From the NCBI RefSeq assembly GCF_004357765.1, contig NZ_SMTE01000001.1, positions 310,001-374,000 of the forward strand: a stretch of DNA of 64,000 nt, written 5' to 3'. Shown here piece after piece: positions 27,742-36,043 of the stretch (the stretch's first letter is position 1; each line of letters opens with the position of its first letter). Position numbers and translations under genes: made by a program. The notes beneath the pieces are model-generated. The model did not search any database. It was given only the letters and a program-made list of their open reading frames with translations, and was not told where the DNA came from. The stretch comes from Pseudomonas putida (GTDB taxonomy: Bacteria > Pseudomonadota > Gammaproteobacteria > Pseudomonadales > Pseudomonadaceae).

Positions 27742-28818
27742 ATGTTCAAGACCATCGAAGCCTATGTGCGCAAGCAGGTCGCCCCCGCCGCCCTGCGCTC
27801 GGAATTCCGTCAACACGAGTTCGACCTGCTACGCCCCTTCTGCATGTTGATCTTCTGCGTCAGCATCGGTATCTGGCTGGTGTTCGACCTGATCGTCAGC
27901 TTCCTCGGCGGTCAGGGTTTCACGTGGCGCTCCTGGATGTTCCTGGCACTGCTCGGCATCCTGACGGTGATCCTGCGCTTCACCCGCCGCAGCCATCATT
28001 TCGACGTGCTCAACCTGTTGTTCGTCGGCATCATCACCTTGGGCATGCGCCTGGTGATCGAAGGCATACCCATCCAGTTGCGTCCGGTATGGCTGGTGTT
28101 GGGCGTATCGACCGTGCTGTACGCGATATCGGTACTGCCGGTGCGGCGCTGGTCGTTCTTCTGTGCAGTGGCCATCACCTGGGCGCTGCTCAATCCGTTC
28201 TACCATACCCGCATCGACCTCGACGACCTCGAGGCCACCATGCTGATCAGCTACGCCTTGTTCCTCAGCGGGCTGGTCACCTACAGCTACCTGCAGATGC
28301 GCCGGGCCAAGCTGCACAACTTCTACCTGTCCAAGGTCCTGCTCGACCAGGCCTATATCGATGCACTGACCGAAATCCCCAATCGACGTGCGTTCATGGC
28401 CAAGGCCGAGCGACAGATACAGGTGCCGGCCCCCGGGCAGTACCTGGCGATGATCGACATCGACAACTTCAAGCAGGTCAACGACCGTTTTGGCCATGAT
28501 GTCGGCGATGAAGTGCTCAAGCGCGTGGCCACCCACATCAAGCTGGCGGTGGCCGACCACGACTACGCACGCCTGGGCGGCGAGGAATTCGCGATCCTGT
28601 TCCACGGCATTTCCGGCTCAGCGGCCGAACAGGAAGTGGGGGCGTTGTGCCGACGGGTGCGGGAAGACCTAGGGACGCCGTCGGTAACCATCAGCATCGG
28701 GCTGGTCCAGGTCAACGCCGGCGATAGCCTCAGCGCCGCGCTGGTGAAGGCGGACCAGGCGCTGTACACAGCCAAGCACAACGGCAAGGACAGGTTCGTC
28801 GTCTGGACCGCGCCCTAG
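27742..28818 (+). CDS. Membrane diguanylate cyclase (GGDEF)
   Basis: A 358-residue protein with six predicted transmembrane helices (about 33-186) and a C-terminal GGDEF domain whose active-site loop is GGEEF at 279-283, a functional variant. The RxxD inhibitory site is absent (VADH at that place), so feedback inhibition there is unlikely. It would produce c-di-GMP at the membrane. It starts 15 bases after the DUF4434 gene and is the last gene of the wecB-nfrBA operon, which makes the MshEN domain of NfrB its natural target. Its stop overlaps the convergent histidine kinase stop by four bases. Confidence 0.93.
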   Translation: MFKTIEAYVRKQVAPAALRSEFRQHEFDLLRPFCMLIFCVSIGIWLVFDLIVSFLGGQGFTWRSWMFLALLGILTVILRFTRRSHHFDVLNLLFVGIITLGMRLVIEGIPIQLRPVWLVLGVSTVLYAISVLPVRRWSFFCAVAITWALLNPFYHTRIDLDDLEATMLISYALFLSGLVTYSYLQMRRAKLHNFYLSKVLLDQAYIDALTEIPNRRAFMAKAERQIQVPAPGQYLAMIDIDNFKQVNDRFGHDVGDEVLKRVATHIKLAVADHDYARLGGEEFAILFHGISGSAAEQEVGALCRRVREDLGTPSVTISIGLVQVNAGDSLSAALVKADQALYTAKHNGKDRFVVWTAP

Positions 28819-30128
28819 GCGGCGGGTGCCCGACCTGCAGGCAGACGGATGATGAACTGCGCTCCGCCGAGCGCGGACTGGGTGACGGCCAGAGTACCCC
28901 CCTGTCCCTCGATGGCACGCCGGCTGATCGCGAGGCCCAGGCCGAACCCGCCGGTGCCACGATCGCGGCTACGGTCCAGGCGGTAGAAGGGCTGGAAGAT
29001 CCGCTCACGTTCTTCGCTGGGGATGCCGATCCCGTCATCCTCCACGGTCAGCAGACAGGCGCCCTTCTGGTCCAGGCGCAGACGCAGCAGCAGACGTCTA
29101 TCGCAATAGCGCATGGCATTGCGCACCAGGTTCTGCACCGCCCGAGCGGTCAACCTGGGGTCGAGGACGAAACGTGGCAGCTCGCTTTCGGCGCGCACCT
29201 CCCAACGAATATCGCGGCTTTCGAGTTCTTCGGCGAAGCCACCGAGCACGCTGTCGACCAACTCCAGCAACGACACCTCGACCCGTTCTCGGGCTTGATC
29301 GGCGTTGTACAGGCGGCTGTACGAAAGCAGCTCCAGCACCAGCTCGTCCAGTTCCCTTACATGGCCGACCAGTTCCAACAGACGCTTGCGGCTGGCTGGC
29401 GGCACCTCGTCGAACAGCAGCACCAAGCCGAAGTCCAAGCGCGTCAGCGGCGTGCGCAGCTCGTGGGAAACAGCATCGAGCAATTCGCGCTGCTGGTTGA
29501 CGTGACGTTCAAGGTCCTCGGCCATGGTGTCGAAGACCCCAGCCAATTCGCCGATGTTCGAATGCGGGGAGATCTGCGTACGCTCAGCCATCTGCCCTTG
29601 CCCGAGGCGTCGAGCGGTTTCCTTGAGCCGCTCCAGATCGCGCCAGTGGGGCCACAGCCACAGCAGCAGGCAGCCCAGCATCGCAGCGCCGATCAGAACG
29701 GTCACGCCCCATGACAACAGGTTTATGTCCAGTGGATCGGGCGGCGAATGCAGGCGAACCAGCCAACCGTCGCCCAGCGGCGCCAGTACGGTTTCGTAGT
29801 AACCCCACTCAGCGATGCGCACGGCGTGCAGGCCCTGCTCCAGGCGTCCACGCTCGGCTGCGCTGAGCCCGGCCTGGTCCATGGTCACCAGCTTGACCTC
29901 AAGCGGCGCGAAGGTCTGCGCCAACTCCTGCTCCAGCACAGGCCAGCGCTCGCGTGGGGCCTGTTTGAACTGGCGCACGATCAGCGCCTGTACACCCTTG
30001 GCCTGATCCAGGTTGTAGGCGGTATAGCGCTCATGGAACAAGCCGACGATAGCCTGGGGGATGAACAGGATGGCGCCGGCATAGGCGACGATGATCACCA
30101 GATACAGGCGCACCAGAAGTTTCAGCAT
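28815..30128 (-). CDS. Sensor histidine kinase, RstB-like
   Basis: A 437-residue two-component sensor. Two helices (about 7-30 and 139-159) enclose a periplasmic domain of about 105 residues. A HAMP region, a DHp domain with the phosphoacceptor H222 in VSHELRTPLTR, and a HATPase domain with NLVRNAMRY, DDGIGIP and GFGLGLAI follow. The periplasmic part (ERYTAYNLDQAKG, EWGYYETVLAPLGDGWLVRL) resembles RstB. It lies six bases downstream of its response regulator gene on the same strand and converges on the diguanylate cyclase gene. The signal is unknown. No missing catalytic residue was seen. Confidence 0.92.
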   Translation of the reverse strand: MLKLLVRLYLVIIVAYAGAILFIPQAIVGLFHERYTAYNLDQAKGVQALIVRQFKQAPRERWPVLEQELAQTFAPLEVKLVTMDQAGLSAAERGRLEQGLHAVRIAEWGYYETVLAPLGDGWLVRLHSPPDPLDINLLSWGVTVLIGAAMLGCLLLWLWPHWRDLERLKETARRLGQGQMAERTQISPHSNIGELAGVFDTMAEDLERHVNQQRELLDAVSHELRTPLTRLDFGLVLLFDEVPPASRKRLLELVGHVRELDELVLELLSYSRLYNADQARERVEVSLLELVDSVLGGFAEELESRDIRWEVRAESELPRFVLDPRLTARAVQNLVRNAMRYCDRRLLLRLRLDQKGACLLTVEDDGIGIPSEERERIFQPFYRLDRSRDRGTGGFGLGLAISRRAIEGQGGTLAVTQSALGGAQFIIRLPAGRAPAA

Positions 30129-30134
30129 CGACCT

Positions 30135-30836
30135 TCAGCACTCCCACTCGACACGGCTGAACAGGTAGCCCTTGCCCCAGACGGTCTTGATCTTGCGTGC
30201 TTCGCCGGCATGGTCGTCGAATTTGCGCCGCAGTTTCGAAATGGCGACATCCACCGAGCGGTCGGTGCCGTTGAACTCGATACCGCGCAGCTGCTGCAGG
30301 ATGCGATCTCGGCTGAGCACCTCGCCGGCGTTGCGTGCCAGCACCACCAACAGGTTGTACTCGCCGCTCGACAACTCGACCTCATCACCGCGCCAACACA
30401 CTGTCCGCTCGGCCAGCTCGATGCACAGCCCGCCGATGACGATCCGTTCATTGTCCAGACGGGGTTCGTTGACCGTACTGCGGCGCAGCAAGGTCCGCAC
30501 GCGGGCCAGCAGCACCCGCGGTTCGCAGGGTTTGGTGACATAGTCGTCGGCGCCCATCTCCAGACCCAGAACCTGGTCGTGGCTGTCGTCACGGGCGGTG
30601 AGCATCAGAATCGGCACGCTTGGCGAGGCCTGACGCAGCAGGCGGCAGACCTGCAAACCATCCATGCCGGGGAGCATGAGATCGAGGATGACCAGGTCGG
30701 GCTTTTCCTCTCGGAACGCCTCCAGCACCTGATCGCCCCGGGCGATGACCCGGACGTGGAAATCGTTGCGTTGCAGGTAGCTGGCGATCAATTCGGAGAG
30801 CGCGCTGTCGTCTTCGACCAGGAAAATGTTCGGCAT
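30135..30836 (-). CDS. OmpR/PhoB-type response regulator, RstA-like
   Basis: A 233-residue regulator. The receiver domain has the acidic pair E8-D9-D10, the phosphoacceptor D52 in VILDLMLPG and the Lys of DYVTKPCEP. The C-terminal winged helix (about 135-230) ends with DRSVDVAISKLRRKF and IKTVWGKGYLFS, the normal recognition helix and wing. It is the partner of the downstream kinase. Two TTCACAC direct repeats spaced ten bases apart lie 98-114 bases upstream, in the region shared with the divergent RND efflux operon. They are a likely binding site, for autoregulation and perhaps for efflux control. Confidence 0.93.
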   Translation of the reverse strand: MPNIFLVEDDSALSELIASYLQRNDFHVRVIARGDQVLEAFREEKPDLVILDLMLPGMDGLQVCRLLRQASPSVPILMLTARDDSHDQVLGLEMGADDYVTKPCEPRVLLARVRTLLRRSTVNEPRLDNERIVIGGLCIELAERTVCWRGDEVELSSGEYNLLVVLARNAGEVLSRDRILQQLRGIEFNGTDRSVDVAISKLRRKFDDHAGEARKIKTVWGKGYLFSRVEWEC

Positions 30837-30933
30837 AGAGGGCTTGGCTGGCGTTTGCGAAAGGAATCATCGACGATGGAGCCGGTAGAGGCCTATGCAG
30901 GATATAGAACCCTACAACTACACAGGACCATTC

Positions 30934-30950
30934 TTCACACTTTTTCACAC
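30934..30950. promoter_or_regulatory. TTCACAC direct repeat, probable response-regulator box
   Basis: TTCACAC occurs at 30934-30940 and again at 30944-30950, exactly one helical turn apart. This is the pattern bound by OmpR-family dimers. The site lies between the response regulator gene (minus) and the RND adaptor gene (plus), so it could control either or both. The sequence is direct observation; the binder is inferred. Confidence 0.5.
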
Positions 30951-30979
30951 ACCTCCTACAGCTGGTAACAGCCTCCAGG

Positions 30980-30991
30980 GGCAACGTTGCC
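30980..30991. promoter_or_regulatory. Perfect palindrome GGCAACGTTGCC
   Basis: A twelve-base perfect palindrome sits 35 bases before the RND adaptor start. It could be an operator for a dimeric repressor or a small hairpin in the leader. No matching regulator gene is adjacent. Confidence 0.35.
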
Positions 30992-31025
30992 TTAGGATAC
31001 CTCCGGTCATCATCGGAAGATCCGC

Positions 31026-32201
31026 ATGTCTATCATTCGCCCCACCCGCCTGCGCCAATTGGCGCTCATGGCGTTCATCACCCTGCCCCTCAGCGCTTGC
31101 AACGACGGCAGCGAACAGCCAGCCAAGCAACCGACACCCCAGGTAAGGGTCGAGACCCTGAGATTGCAGCCCCTGGCCATCAGCAGCGAACTGAGCGGCC
31201 GCCTGCTGGCGCCGCGTACCGCCGAAGTCCGCGCGCGGGTGGCCGGCGTGGTGCTCAAGCGCGTGTATCGCGAAGGCAGCGACGTCAAGCAGGGCGATGT
31301 GCTGTTTCTCATCGATCCGGCCCCGTTCAAGGCTGACCACGACAGCGCCCGCGCCGCCCTGGCCAAGGCCGAGGCCAACCGCTACCAGGCGCGCCTGCAG
31401 GAGCAACGCTATCGTCAACTGGTCGACGACAAGGCCGTCAGCCGTCAGGAGTACGACAACGCTCGTGCCGGCTTCCTGCAGGCCGAAGCCGAGGTGGCTG
31501 CGGCCAAGGCGGCCTTGCAGCGCACGCGCCTGAACCTGGGCTATGCCACGGTCACCGCGCCGATCTCCGGCCGCATCGGCCGCGCCCTGGTCACCGAAGG
31601 GGCATTGGTCGGACAGAACGAGAGCACCGCACTGGCGACCATCCAGCAGCTCGATCCGATCCACGCCGATGTCACCCAGTCAGCCCACGAACTCACGGCA
31701 CTGCGTCGAGCCCTGCGCGCCGGCGAGCTGCAACAGGTGGGTGATGGCCAGGCCCGCGCCACCCTGGTTCAGGACGACGGTAGCACCTATCCGCTGCCAG
31801 GCACGCTGCTGTTTTCCGACATCAGTGTCGATCCCAGCACCAATCAGGTGACCCTGCGCAGCGAATTCCCCAACCCCGATCTCGACCTGCTTCCTGGCAG
31901 CTACGTGCGGGTGCGCCTGGAGCAGGCCGTACAACCCAAGGGCATCAGCGTGCCGCAACGGGCCATCCTGCGTGATAGCGCCGGGGTGCCCAAAGTCCTG
32001 CTGGTCGACGACCAGTCACGCATCAGCGAGCGCCAGGTGGTGCTGGGTAGCGTGCAAGGTGACCGCTGGCGCGTCACCGAGGGGCTCGCCGCAGGCGAAC
32101 GGGTGGTTGTCGAAGGCCTGCAGCATGTCAAGGCTGGCGACCAGGTCCAGGTCGACACAGTGGCGCAGGCACAGCCTGTGGCCCAGCGCCTCGAACAGTG
32201 A
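31026..32201 (+). CDS. RND efflux periplasmic adaptor lipoprotein
   Basis: A 391-residue membrane-fusion protein of the AcrA/MexA type. It has a lipoprotein signal peptide with lipobox LSAC near residue 25, a barrel-sandwich/lipoyl start (VAGVVLKRVYREGSDVKQGDVLFLID), an alpha-helical hairpin (about 95-160), the matching second lipoyl half (APISGRIGRALVTEGALVG) and beta-barrel and membrane-proximal domains. It bridges the inner-membrane pump and an outer-membrane channel. The pump gene follows after 11 bases. No outer-membrane factor gene follows, so a channel from elsewhere must be used. The substrate is unknown. Confidence 0.94.
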   Translation: MSIIRPTRLRQLALMAFITLPLSACNDGSEQPAKQPTPQVRVETLRLQPLAISSELSGRLLAPRTAEVRARVAGVVLKRVYREGSDVKQGDVLFLIDPAPFKADHDSARAALAKAEANRYQARLQEQRYRQLVDDKAVSRQEYDNARAGFLQAEAEVAAAKAALQRTRLNLGYATVTAPISGRIGRALVTEGALVGQNESTALATIQQLDPIHADVTQSAHELTALRRALRAGELQQVGDGQARATLVQDDGSTYPLPGTLLFSDISVDPSTNQVTLRSEFPNPDLDLLPGSYVRVRLEQAVQPKGISVPQRAILRDSAGVPKVLLVDDQSRISERQVVLGSVQGDRWRVTEGLAAGERVVVEGLQHVKAGDQVQVDTVAQAQPVAQRLEQ

Positions 32202-32212
32202 GGGACTGAGCC

Positions 32213-35200
32213 ATGCCACAGTTCTTCATCGAGCGGCCGATCTTCGCCTGGGTCGTGGCCCTGTTCATCCTGCTCGCCGGCGCCCTGGCCATCCCGCAAC
32301 TGCCAGTGGCGCAATATCCCAACGTGGCACCGCCGCAGGTAGAGATCTATGCCGTCTATCCTGGGGCCTCGGCAGAGACCATGGACGAGAGCGTGGTCAG
32401 CCTGATCGAACAGGAACTCAACGGCGCCGACAACCTGCTGTACTTCGAGTCGCAGAGCAGCCTGGGCAGCGCCACCATCACCGCCACTTTCGAACCCGGC
32501 ACCCTGCCCGACCTGGCCCAGGTCGACGTGCAGAACCGCCTCAAGGTGGTCGAGTCACGCCTGCCGCGTCCAGTGACCCAGCAAGGCCTGCAGGTAGAAA
32601 AGGTGTCCACCGGCTTCCTGCTGCTTGGCACCCTCACCTCGGAGGATGGCAGCCTCGACGAAACCGCGCTGTCCGATATTCTCGCGCGTAACGTGATGAA
32701 CGAGATACGCCGCCTCAAGGGTGTGGGCAAGGCTCAGCTTTATGGTTCCGAGCGGGCCATGCGGATCTGGATCGACCCTCGCAAGTTGATCGGTTTCAAC
32801 CTCACGCCCAATGACGTGGCCGACGCCATCGCCGCGCAGAACGCCCAGGTCGCACCCGGTAGCATCGGCGACCTGCCGGCCCGCGCTACCCAGGAAATCA
32901 CCGCCAACGTCGTGGTGAAGGGCCAGTTGAGCACGCCTGAGGCGTTCGCCGCGATCGTCTTGCGGGCCAACCCGGATGGCTCGAGCGTGACCGTCGGCGA
33001 CGTCGCCCGGGTGGAGATCGGCGCCCAGGAATACCAGTACGGCACACGCCTGAACGGCAAACCGGCCAGCGCCTTCAGCGTACAGTTGGCCCCTGGGGCG
33101 AACGCAATGGAAACCGCCACCCTGGTGCGGGCCAAGATGCTGGAGCTTTCGCGCTACTTCCCGGAGGGGGTCAAGTACGACATCCCCTACGACACCTCGC
33201 CGTTCGTCAAGGTATCGATCCAGCAGGTCATCAGTACCCTGTTCGAGGCCATGTTGCTGGTGTTCGCGGCGATGTTCCTGTTCCTGCAGAACCTGCGCTA
33301 CACGCTGATTCCCACCCTGGTGGTGCCGGTGGCGCTGATGGGCACCTTCGCGGTGATGCTGGCGCTGGGCTTCTCGGTCAACGTGTTGACCCTGTTCGGC
33401 ATGGTTCTGGCCATCGGCATCCTGGTCGACGATGCCATCGTGGTGGTGGAGAACGTCGAACGGATCATGGCCGAGGAAGGCCTGCCGCCCAAGCAGGCCA
33501 CGGGCAAGGCCATGGGCCAGATCAGCGGTGCCATCGTCGGTATCACCGTGGTACTGGTGGCGGTGTTCCTGCCCATGGCCTTCATGAAAGGTTCGGTGGG
33601 GGTGATCTACCAGCAGTTCTCGGTGTCGATGGCGGTGTCGATCCTGTTCTCGGCGTTCCTTGCCCTGAGCCTGACCCCGGCCCTGTGCGCCACCTTGCTC
33701 AAACCGGTCGCCAAGGGCGAGCACCCTCAGCACCGGGGCTTCTTCGCCTGGTTCAACCGCCGCTTCGAGGCCATGAGCGACGGCTACCAGCGCTGGGTGA
33801 TTCGGGCGTTGGCCCGCAGCGGTCGTTACCTGCTGGTATATGGCGTGCTGCTGGCGGTGCTCGGCTATGGTTTCAGCCAATTGCCCACGGCGTTTCTGCC
33901 GACCGAAGACCAGGGCTACACCATCACCGACATCCAGTTGCCGCCTGGCGCCAGCCGCCTGCGCACCGAGCAGGTAGCAGCGCAGATCGAGGCCCACAAC
34001 GCCGAAGAACCCGGCGTCGGCAACACCACGGTGATTCTCGGCTTCAGCTTCTCGGGCAGCGGCCAGAATGCGGCGCTGACCTTCACCACGCTCAAGGACT
34101 GGTCCGAGCGCGGTGCCGATGACAGCGCCCAGTCGATCGCCGACCGCGCCACTGCAGCCTTCAGCCAGCTCAGGGACGCCATCGCCTACTCGGTGTTGCC
34201 GCCGCCCATCGATGGCCTGGGCGAATCGACCGGGTTCGAGTTCCGCCTGCAGGATCGTGGCGGCATGGGCCACGCAGCGCTGATGGCTGCCCGCGACGAG
34301 CTGCTGGCCAATGCGCGCAAGAGCCAGGTGCTGAGCAACGTGCGGGAGGCCTCCCTGGCAGAAAGCCCGCAAGTCGAATTGGAGGTCGACCGCCGTCAGG
34401 CCAACGCCCTGGGCGTGACGTTCGACGACATCGGTACGGTGCTGGATGTGGCCGTGGGCTCGCGCTACGTCAACGACTTCCCCAATCAGGGGCGCATGCA
34501 GCGGGTGGTGGTGCAGGCCGAGGGCGATCAACGCAGCCAAGTCGAAGACCTGCTGAAAATCCATGTGCGCAACGCCAGCGGCAAGATGGTGCCCCTGGGC
34601 GCATTCGTCCAGGCCAAATGGATCAGCGGCCCGGTGCAACTGACCCGCTACAACGGCTACCCGGCGGTGTCGATTTCCGGCGAACCGGCGCCAGGTCGCA
34701 GTTCCGGCGAAGCCATGGCCGAGATCGAGCGCCTGGTCGCGCAGTTGCCTGCCGGTGCCGGGCTCGAGTGGACCGGGCTGTCACTGCAGGAGCGCCTGTC
34801 CGGCAGCCAGGCGCCGATGCTGATGGCGCTTTCGCTGCTGGTGGTGTTCCTGTGCCTGGCGGCGCTCTACGAGAGCTGGTCGATCCCGACCGCAGTATTG
34901 CTGGTGGTGCCGCTGGGCGTGCTCGGCGCAGTGCTGGCGGTGACCCTGCGCGATATGCCCAACGACGTGTTCTTCAAGGTCGGCCTGATCACCCTGATCG
35001 GCCTGTCGGCGAAGAACGCCATCCTCATCATCGAGTTCGCCAAGCATCTGGTGGACCAGGGCATGGACGTTGCCGAGGCCGCCGTACAGGCTGCCCGCCT
35101 GCGCCTGCGACCGATCGTGATGACTTCGCTGGCCTTCATCCTCGGCGTCGTGCCCCTGGCCATCGCCAGTGGCGCCAGCTCGGCGAGCCAGCAGGCGATC

Positions 35201-35335
35201 GGTACCGGCGTGATCGGTGGCATGCTCAGCGCGACCCTGGCGGTGGTGTTCGTGCCGGTGTTCTTCGTGGTGGTGATGCGCCTGGCGGCTCGGGGCGGAT
35301 CCCGGGCAATCGAACCGCTGAGCGGCGAAGCCTGA
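32213..35335 (+). CDS. RND multidrug efflux permease (HAE1, AcrB/MexB-like)
   Basis: A 1040-residue proton-driven pump with the twelve-helix, two-docking-domain RND plan. It starts MPQFFIERPIFAWV, as in AcrB homologues. The proton-relay Asp pair is in GILVDDAIVVVEN (about residue 405) and the relay Lys is in LSAKNAILIIEF (about 930). It forms the inner-membrane part of a tripartite pump with the upstream adaptor. The pair is divergent from the RstAB-like two-component genes and is likely transcribed from the region at 30840-31020. It ends 62 bases before the mobA start. The substrate cannot be predicted by eye. Confidence 0.95.
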   Translation: MPQFFIERPIFAWVVALFILLAGALAIPQLPVAQYPNVAPPQVEIYAVYPGASAETMDESVVSLIEQELNGADNLLYFESQSSLGSATITATFEPGTLPDLAQVDVQNRLKVVESRLPRPVTQQGLQVEKVSTGFLLLGTLTSEDGSLDETALSDILARNVMNEIRRLKGVGKAQLYGSERAMRIWIDPRKLIGFNLTPNDVADAIAAQNAQVAPGSIGDLPARATQEITANVVVKGQLSTPEAFAAIVLRANPDGSSVTVGDVARVEIGAQEYQYGTRLNGKPASAFSVQLAPGANAMETATLVRAKMLELSRYFPEGVKYDIPYDTSPFVKVSIQQVISTLFEAMLLVFAAMFLFLQNLRYTLIPTLVVPVALMGTFAVMLALGFSVNVLTLFGMVLAIGILVDDAIVVVENVERIMAEEGLPPKQATGKAMGQISGAIVGITVVLVAVFLPMAFMKGSVGVIYQQFSVSMAVSILFSAFLALSLTPALCATLLKPVAKGEHPQHRGFFAWFNRRFEAMSDGYQRWVIRALARSGRYLLVYGVLLAVLGYGFSQLPTAFLPTEDQGYTITDIQLPPGASRLRTEQVAAQIEAHNAEEPGVGNTTVILGFSFSGSGQNAALTFTTLKDWSERGADDSAQSIADRATAAFSQLRDAIAYSVLPPPIDGLGESTGFEFRLQDRGGMGHAALMAARDELLANARKSQVLSNVREASLAESPQVELEVDRRQANALGVTFDDIGTVLDVAVGSRYVNDFPNQGRMQRVVVQAEGDQRSQVEDLLKIHVRNASGKMVPLGAFVQAKWISGPVQLTRYNGYPAVSISGEPAPGRSSGEAMAEIERLVAQLPAGAGLEWTGLSLQERLSGSQAPMLMALSLLVVFLCLAALYESWSIPTAVLLVVPLGVLGAVLAVTLRDMPNDVFFKVGLITLIGLSAKNAILIIEFAKHLVDQGMDVAEAAVQAARLRLRPIVMTSLAFILGVVPLAIASGASSASQQAIGTGVIGGMLSATLAVVFVPVFFVVVMRLAARGGSRAIEPLSGEA

Positions 35336-35396
35336 CTGGACAAGCCAGGCGTTGAATGAGAGGGTTCCGGGCATCGACTGCCCAGGACCCTTGTTC

Positions 35397-35972
35397 ATGC
35401 CCGACACCCTGCCCCCCTGCTCCGTATTGATACTTGCCGGTGGCCGCGGCCAACGCATGGGTGGGCGCGACAAGGGCCTGCTGGACTGGCGCGGTGAGCC
35501 GCTGGTCGCGCATGTCCAGCGTACCGTAAGGCCGTTGTCCGACGATCTGCTGATTTCCTGCAATCGCAACCAGGCGTCCTATGCCGGTTATGCCGATCGG
35601 TTGGTCGCAGATGCCGATGCAGATTTCCCCGGCCCGTTGGCCGGCGTTATCGCCGGCCTCGCTGCGGTGCGGCACGACTGGGTGGTGCTGCTGGCGTGCG
35701 ATTCGCCCTTGGTGGACCAGGCGCTGATCGACGATCTGCGGCGCTTGGCGGTGGCCAACGATTGTGCGGCGATGGTGCGCCAGGGTGGGTTTTGGCAGCC
35801 GATGTTCAGCGTGTTGCCACGGCGGGTGCTGCCGGTGCTGGAGCAGGCCTGGGCGACAGGTGAGCGGAGTTTGCAGAAGGCGTTGCTGCGGGAGACTGTC
35901 GTGGGGTTGGACTGTGCCGAGGGGGATCGCCGGTTGAGCAATTTCAATAGTCCGGAGCTGCTGCGCGGTTGA
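35397..35972 (+). CDS. mobA: Molybdenum cofactor guanylyltransferase
   Basis: A 191-residue MobA that joins GTP to molybdopterin to make the bis-MGD precursor. The nucleotide-binding signature is LAGGRGQRMGGRDKGLL at the N terminus, and the acidic metal site is in LLACDSPLV. The start at 35397 was chosen so that the protein begins just before this motif; an extension to 35352 is open but not conserved. It follows the RND pump gene but has its own function. A strong hairpin after its stop (35988-36032) can end its transcript. Confidence 0.93.
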   Translation: MPDTLPPCSVLILAGGRGQRMGGRDKGLLDWRGEPLVAHVQRTVRPLSDDLLISCNRNQASYAGYADRLVADADADFPGPLAGVIAGLAAVRHDWVVLLACDSPLVDQALIDDLRRLAVANDCAAMVRQGGFWQPMFSVLPRRVLPVLEQAWATGERSLQKALLRETVVGLDCAEGDRRLSNFNSPELLRG

Positions 35973-35987
35973 GGTTGTTGGCTGTCT

Positions 35988-36032
35988 GTACCCGCCTCTT
36001 CGCGGCGGTTCGGCGCCGCGAAGAGGCCGGTA
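35988..36032. terminator. REP-like bidirectional hairpin
   Basis: A long stem GCCTCTTCGCGGC / GCCGCGAAGAGG, flanked by matching GTACC...GGTAC ends, lies between the convergent mobA and acyl-CoA ligase genes. It resembles a single REP unit and can fold in transcripts from either side, so it probably limits readthrough in both directions. Confidence 0.65.
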
Positions 36033-36043
36033 CAGGCAGTGCA

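Noticed and set aside
32555-34639. 694-codon frame antisense to the RND pump.
   Set aside because: High GC shadow with His/Gln/Arg-rich, domain-free sequence; the plus-strand pump is clearly real.
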